Shown here in pieces: positions 60,137 to 64,000 of a DNA stretch of 64,000 nucleotides. How positions within the stretch are numbered: position 1 is the stretch's first letter; each line of letters starts with the position of its first letter. The position numbers and the translations under genes were made by a program. This DNA is from Sphingobium sp. (GTDB lineage: Bacteria; Pseudomonadota; Alphaproteobacteria; Sphingomonadales; Sphingomonadaceae): assembly GCA_017744605.1 (NCBI GenBank), contig JAGIAZ010000001.1, forward strand, positions 424,062 to 488,061, written 5' to 3'. Under the pieces are notes generated by a model. That model did no database searches. It had not been told where the DNA came from and saw only the letters and a program-made list of their open reading frames with translations.

Positions 60137-61480
60137 ATGGCGCACGACGCCCAGAAGATGGTTTTCGAGCCGGGTGGGCCGCTGCGCGGCACGGTCACGA
60201 TACCCGGAGACAAGAGCATCTCGCATAGATCGCTGATGTTTTCGGCGCTTGCCGTTGGCGAAAGCCGCGTTTCCGGCCTGCTGGAAGGCGAAGACGTTCT
60301 CTCGACCGCCGCCGCCATGCGCGCGCTCGGCGCACAGATCGAGCGCGGCGCCGACGGCATGTGGCGAATCCATGGCGTGGGCGTGGGCGGTCTGATCCAG
60401 CCCGTGACGGCGCTGGACATGGGTAATAGCGGCACATCCACGCGGTTGCTGATGGGCCTGCTGGCGAGCCATCGCATCACGGCGACGTTCATCGGCGACG
60501 TATCCCTGTCCAGGCGCCCGATGGGCCGGATCACCGATCCGCTCGGACTGATGGGCGCGACCTTCATGACATCGCCGGGCGGCCGCCTGCCGCTCACCAT
60601 GACGGGCCTCGTGCCCGCCGTGCCGATCGAATATCGCCTGCCGGTTGCGTCGGCCCAGGTGAAGAGTGCGATCCTGCTCGCGGGCTTGAACGCGCCGGGA
60701 ATCACCCGCGTCATCGAGCCGATCCCGACGCGCGACCATAGCGAACGCATGCTGCGCGGCTTCGGCGCCGACCTGACCGTCGATGTCGGCAATGACGGCA
60801 CGCGCCATATCGCCATTCGCGGCGAGGCGGAGCTCAAGCCGCAGACGCTGGTGGTGCCCGGAGATCCGTCGTCCGCCGCCTTCCCCGTCGTCGCGGCGCT
60901 GATCACGCCGGGCTCGGATGTCACCGTCACCAATGTCGGCATGAACCCGACCCGCACAGGCATCTTCAAGATGCTGCAGGCCATGGGCGCGGACCTCAGC
61001 TTCGCCAATGAACGCGAAGTCGGCGGCGAACCGGTAGCGGACATTGTCGCGCGCTATGGCCCGCTGACCGGCATCGATGTCCCGCCGGACGTGGCGCCAA
61101 GCATGATCGACGAATTCCCGGTCTTCTTCGTCGCCGCCAGCTTCGCGAAGGGCCGCACCTCCGCCAGCGGGCTCGACGAGCTGCGCGTCAAGGAATCCGA
61201 CCGTCTCGCCCTCATGGCGAAGAATCTCGCCCGCATCGGCGCGCGCGTCGAGGAGCGGGCGGACGGCCTCATCATCGACGGCACGGACGGCGCACCGCTG
61301 GATGGCGGCAATCCTGCGCCCACGATCGGCGCCGAGCTCGATCATCGCATCGCCATGAGCTTCGCCGTCGCCGGCCAGGCCACGAAGGGAGGCCTCGCGA
61401 TCGACGACATGAGCCCGGTCGCGACCAGCTTCCCGGGCTTCGTGGACCTGCTCCGCACGCTGAAGGGTGAGCCGTCATGA
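60137..61480 (+). CDS. aroA: 5-enolpyruvylshikimate-3-phosphate synthase
   Basis: A 447-residue enzyme from the ATG at 60137. Conserved motifs: GDKSISHRSLMFSALA, LEGEDVLSTAAAMRALGA, DMGNSGTSTRLLMG, PTRDHSERMLRGFG, ELRVKESDRLALMAKNL and DHRIAMSFAVAG. It condenses shikimate 3-phosphate with phosphoenolpyruvate in aromatic amino acid synthesis. Overall it resembles the class II (alphaproteobacterial) type, but with Gly at the position of Ala100 of the Agrobacterium CP4 enzyme. Its stop overlaps the next ATG. Confidence 0.96.
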   Translation: MAHDAQKMVFEPGGPLRGTVTIPGDKSISHRSLMFSALAVGESRVSGLLEGEDVLSTAAAMRALGAQIERGADGMWRIHGVGVGGLIQPVTALDMGNSGTSTRLLMGLLASHRITATFIGDVSLSRRPMGRITDPLGLMGATFMTSPGGRLPLTMTGLVPAVPIEYRLPVASAQVKSAILLAGLNAPGITRVIEPIPTRDHSERMLRGFGADLTVDVGNDGTRHIAIRGEAELKPQTLVVPGDPSSAAFPVVAALITPGSDVTVTNVGMNPTRTGIFKMLQAMGADLSFANEREVGGEPVADIVARYGPLTGIDVPPDVAPSMIDEFPVFFVAASFAKGRTSASGLDELRVKESDRLALMAKNLARIGARVEERADGLIIDGTDGAPLDGGNPAPTIGAELDHRIAMSFAVAGQATKGGLAIDDMSPVATSFPGFVDLLRTLKGEPS

Positions 61481-62751
61481 TGCTGTTTTCCCTGATAGCC
61501 GCCTCGGCGCTTGCGTCGCAGCCGCTTCCACCCATGAAGGCCCAAGATCCTACGGCGCAACTCCAGGGCGATGGCGGTTCGATCAAATTTGACCCGGCCT
61601 GCCGTGACTTCACGGTCGAAACCGTGAAGTCGGTGCCCGATTGCGCCGCGCGCCTCGAAAAAGGAGAAACCGCGCCGTCCCTCGCCATTGCGACGCAAAC
61701 ATTGGGGGGCATGGGGCCGACCGGGCCCGCGCAGGCCGTGGCCATATTGGAGCGGGCGATCCGCACCGAGAACCATCCTGCCGCGCATTATCTGCTCGGC
61801 ATGCTGCTGAGCACGGGCCAGGCGGGGATCGTCCCTCGCTACGCCGAAGCCGTGAAGCATCTCCAGATCGCCAGCGACCGCGGCAATCCTGCCGCGTCGG
61901 ACCTGCTCGCGACTCTCCTCGTGCAAGGCAAGGGCACGGCCCGCGACATTCCCCGCGCCGTTGCGCTTTACAAGAAGGCGATGGCCGACGGTTTCCTAAA
62001 TTCTGCAACGAGCCTAGGCATGCTTTATCTGAACGGCCGCTACCAACCGGCGGATGTGGAATATGGTGCTCGCTTGTTGGAGGAAGCCGCGAAACTGGGC
62101 GAGCGACGTGCTGCGTCCCTGGCGCCGATGGCAAGGGCGACCAACGTCCACAATTTCCAGCTCTTCCCTGCAGCGGACCCGGCCAAGGTGAAGATACGCG
62201 AGTTCGGCACCTTCGATAATCCTGAAATTCCGCCTAATTTCGGTTTCGACGAGGCCTTTCAGGCCCTTCACTACCGGCCCTATGACGACAGCGCGACTCT
62301 CGCAGAACTCGAGCGGACGGCTCGGCTCGGGCCGACGCCATATCTTTATGAACTGGCGCGCCGACGCGCTGCTGCCGCGCCTGCCGATGCGCTTCGGCTG
62401 TATATTCTTGCGCGCACGCGCATGCTCTACGACGCGTCGCGTTGCACCGATCCATCGGCGCTGGGTGCCTTGAGGGCTTGGGACACGCTGATCGCGCCGG
62501 ATTTCGCTTTCGTCCTCGCGGCCGTGCCTGCCGATGACCGCGCAAAGGCCCTGGCCCTCGCGCTGGCCGACGAGGCCCCATTGTCCGGCGACGCGATACC
62601 TTGGTGGGTTTGCCGCTCGAGCATGACCGAAATGACGAACGCCGTCGGGGGCAAGGTTGCGCCTCTTTCCCTCAAGCCAGTGGCGGATTGGCCGAAGCTG
62701 CGCGAAGATGCCCGGTCCACGGTGAGCAAGGCTGTATCGGCAATCAAATGA
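61477..62751 (+). CDS. Sel1/TPR-repeat secreted protein
   Basis: A 424-residue protein with an N-terminal signal sequence (residues 1-13, [10 protein letters not shown]). Sel1-like repeats span about residues 95-210 ([51 protein letters not shown]). The C-terminal half is Ala-rich helical and contains two Cys. Sel1 proteins are scaffolds for complexes. It overlaps aroA by four bases and the next gene by four bases, so it is in the aroA-cmk operon. The precise role is unknown. Confidence 0.85.
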   Translation: MMLFSLIAASALASQPLPPMKAQDPTAQLQGDGGSIKFDPACRDFTVETVKSVPDCAARLEKGETAPSLAIATQTLGGMGPTGPAQAVAILERAIRTENHPAAHYLLGMLLSTGQAGIVPRYAEAVKHLQIASDRGNPAASDLLATLLVQGKGTARDIPRAVALYKKAMADGFLNSATSLGMLYLNGRYQPADVEYGARLLEEAAKLGERRAASLAPMARATNVHNFQLFPAADPAKVKIREFGTFDNPEIPPNFGFDEAFQALHYRPYDDSATLAELERTARLGPTPYLYELARRRAAAAPADALRLYILARTRMLYDASRCTDPSALGALRAWDTLIAPDFAFVLAAVPADDRAKALALALADEAPLSGDAIPWWVCRSSMTEMTNAVGGKVAPLSLKPVADWPKLREDARSTVSKAVSAIK

Positions 62752-62996
62752 CGTTCGATCTCGCCAACATCCTGGGCTTGTTCGGAAGCGCGCTCATGGT
62801 CATCGCCTTTGCCTATTCGAACACGGCCAAAGCCATCGACTTCAAGCTCTTCAACCTGTTGAACCTCGTCGGCGCCCTGCTCCTGCTCTATTCGCTCACC
62901 GTCCATTTCAACATGGCGTCGATGGCGCTGGAGATCGTCTGGGCCGCGATCGCGCTGTTCGGGCTCGTGCAGGCGTTCCGAAAGAAGGCCAAGTGA
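62748..62996 (+). CDS. CBU_0592-like small membrane protein
   Basis: An 82-residue protein with three hydrophobic helices ([50 protein letters not shown]) and a basic tail. The pattern matches the small CBU_0592 family of membrane proteins of unknown function. It overlaps its neighbours on both sides, so it belongs to the aroA-cmk operon. Confidence 0.8.
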   Translation: MTFDLANILGLFGSALMVIAFAYSNTAKAIDFKLFNLLNLVGALLLLYSLTVHFNMASMALEIVWAAIALFGLVQAFRKKAK

Positions 62997-63622
62997 TCAT
63001 CGCCGTCGATGGTCCCGCCGCTTCAGGCAAGGGCACGATCGCGCGCGCTCTGGCGGCGCATTATGGCCTCCCCCATCTCGACACGGGGCTGCTCTATCGC
63101 GCCGTGGGTATCGGCGTTGCGCGGGCCGGCGGCGATCCGGACGATGAAGCCGATGCGCTGGCGGCCTGCGGTTTCGATATCGCCCTGCTCGGCGACCCTG
63201 CCCTGCGCTCCGAGGAAGCCGGCCCGCTCGCAAGCCGGGTGTCACGCCACCATGACGTGCGGGCCGCGCTGTTCGAGCGCCAGCGCGCCTTTGCGACGCA
63301 GGCGACGGGCGCCGTGCTGGACGGGCGCGATATCGGCACGGTGATCGCCCCCGACGCCGACGCCAAGCTGTTCGTGACAGCCAGCGTTGCCGTCCGCGCG
63401 CAGCGGCGACATGACGAGTTGCTCGCCAAGGGGGAGGATGTCGATGCCGCCGTCATCGAAGCGGACCTCGTCGCGCGCGACGAGCGCGACGCGAACCGGC
63501 CCGAAGCGCCGCTCAGACAAGCCGAAGATGCGGACTTGCTCGATACCACCGATTTGAGTATAGGCGCGGCCGTCCAGCGCGCGATCGCGCTTGTGGACGC
63601 TCGCTTGAAAGATCGCACCTAA
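62993..63622 (+). CDS. cmk: Cytidylate kinase
   Basis: A 209-residue kinase with a GTG start overlapping the previous stop. The P-loop is [17 protein letters not shown], followed by [34 protein letters not shown] and [14 protein letters not shown], all typical of Cmk. It converts CMP/dCMP to diphosphates. It ends 236 bp before rpsA, as in many proteobacteria. Confidence 0.95.
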   Translation: MIIAVDGPAASGKGTIARALAAHYGLPHLDTGLLYRAVGIGVARAGGDPDDEADALAACGFDIALLGDPALRSEEAGPLASRVSRHHDVRAALFERQRAFATQATGAVLDGRDIGTVIAPDADAKLFVTASVAVRAQRRHDELLAKGEDVDAAVIEADLVARDERDANRPEAPLRQAEDADLLDTTDLSIGAAVQRAIALVDARLKDRT

Positions 63623-63633
63623 AGTATTTTCAA

Positions 63634-63652
63634 GTCAGGCGGAACGCCTGAC
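63634..63652 (+). promoter_or_regulatory. Perfect hairpin in the cmk-rpsA gap
   Basis: GTCAGGCG-GAA-CGCCTGAC is a perfect eight-pair stem with a GAA loop, just after cmk. No T-run follows. It could protect the cmk mRNA end or be part of the rpsA leader. Confidence 0.5.
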
Positions 63653-63692
63653 GGCTCGGAAGATACGGCAGACGAAACGACGGTCTTCAAAA

Positions 63693-63720
63693 GGCGCTTC
63701 GCTGAGCGGAGCGCCCTTTT
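63693..63720 (+). terminator. Rho-independent terminator after cmk
   Basis: GGCGCTTCGC-TGA-GCGGAGCGCC forms a ten-pair stem with one G-U pair, followed by CTTTT. It should end the aroA-cmk transcript, leaving rpsA with its own promoter. Confidence 0.7.
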
Positions 63721-63858
63721 CGCTTTCCAGCATCGAGCGGCGTTCACGAGACGATCGGGCATGGATGCCTGCATCGGCATGAGGCCATGCGGGCGGTTTG
63801 GCCAAAGACCGCCGGAGACAACCGGCTGGCCAGCAACGACGAGTAAGGAACGACATTC

Positions 63859-64000
63859 ATGGCCTCTACGGCATTCCCCTCGCGCGATGATTTTGCCGCG
63901 CTTCTCAACGATTCTCTTGGTGGCGCCGACGGCGGCTTCGAAGGCCGCGTGGTCAAGGGCACCGTCACCGCCATCGAAAACGACATGGCCGTCATCGACG
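63859..64000 (+). CDS. rpsA: 30S ribosomal protein S1, N-terminal part (runs off window)
   Basis: From the ATG at 63859 the visible 47 codons read MASTAFPSRDDFAALLN, then a Gly-rich stretch and VVKGTVTAIENDMAVID. This is the start of S1, including the beginning of the first S1 RNA-binding domain. TAAGGAA precedes the ATG. Its position after cmk is the standard gene order. Confidence 0.93.
   Translation, partial: MASTAFPSRDDFAALLNDSLGGADGGFEGRVVKGTVTAIENDMAVID

Noticed and set aside
1..64000. CRISPR array, prophage or rRNA operon
   Set aside because: No regularly spaced direct repeats, phage structural genes or rRNA-like sequence were seen on either strand.

Overview
The window looks like a GC-rich alphaproteobacterial chromosome, most likely a sphingomonad (Sphingomonas or a relative). 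Support comes from the right-hand core block (FYDLN-acid protein, tRNA-Ala, aroA, Sel1 protein, small membrane protein, cmk, rpsA), the TonB-linked outer-membrane proteins, the ECF sigma/FecR pair, a DUF6771-like protein and ROK/MFS/TonB-receptor sugar-type loci. There is no rRNA, CRISPR array or prophage. Most of the window is accessory DNA scarred by gene remnants.

Layout. 1-8020 (minus strand): LuxR solo 1 heads a TpsB-type transporter, a DUF2341/LamG/ExbB fusion, ExbD, a TonB-like protein, a porin and a coiled-coil secreted protein; this reads as an energised outer-membrane machine. 8.4-12.3 kb: STN/TonB-like protein, unrecognised small genes, a PIN (VapC) remnant and an unknown two-gene module. 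12.8-15.5 kb: kdsD-kdsB-kdsA, a free-standing Kdo pathway. 15.5-16.7 kb: small ORFs and a pncB fragment. 16.7-20.4 kb (minus): TonB-like protein, ECF sigma factor, FecR, LuxR solo 2 and a FecR-N-domain-only protein. 20.7-25.1 kb: tail-anchored HTH protein, small proteins, RadC, MarR-type regulator, prepilin peptidase.

25.3-30.2 kb (minus) is the centrepiece: a bacterial gasdermin, an alpha/beta-hydrolase, a caspase-like protease and an unknown fourth protein in one tightly coupled operon. This has the architecture of a pyroptosis-like abortive-infection system, with a lipase-like enzyme as an unusual extra component. Its upstream region carries a conserved ~50-bp element that also precedes both LuxR solo genes, which suggests co-regulation with the TonB/TpsB operon and the second LuxR operon.

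30.3-34.5 kb: surE, an SRPBCC protein, two flavin-barrel proteins and a cupin. 34.6-35.6 kb: a LysR remnant, an IS110 transposase remnant and the istB C-terminus. 35.7-43.4 kb: an organophosphate (phytate-like) scavenging island (ROK regulator, MFS, phosphodiesterase, TonB receptor, histidine acid phosphatase), followed at 43.5 kb by the complementary internal part of istB. 43.8-44.7 kb: LysR. 45.2-55.3 kb: a 3393-residue autotransporter. 55.3-59.3 kb: globin and DJ-1 remnants, ArsR/SRPBCC pair, lipoprotein, GlxA-type AraC regulator and a 93-bp inverted repeat. 59.4-64 kb: the conserved core block.
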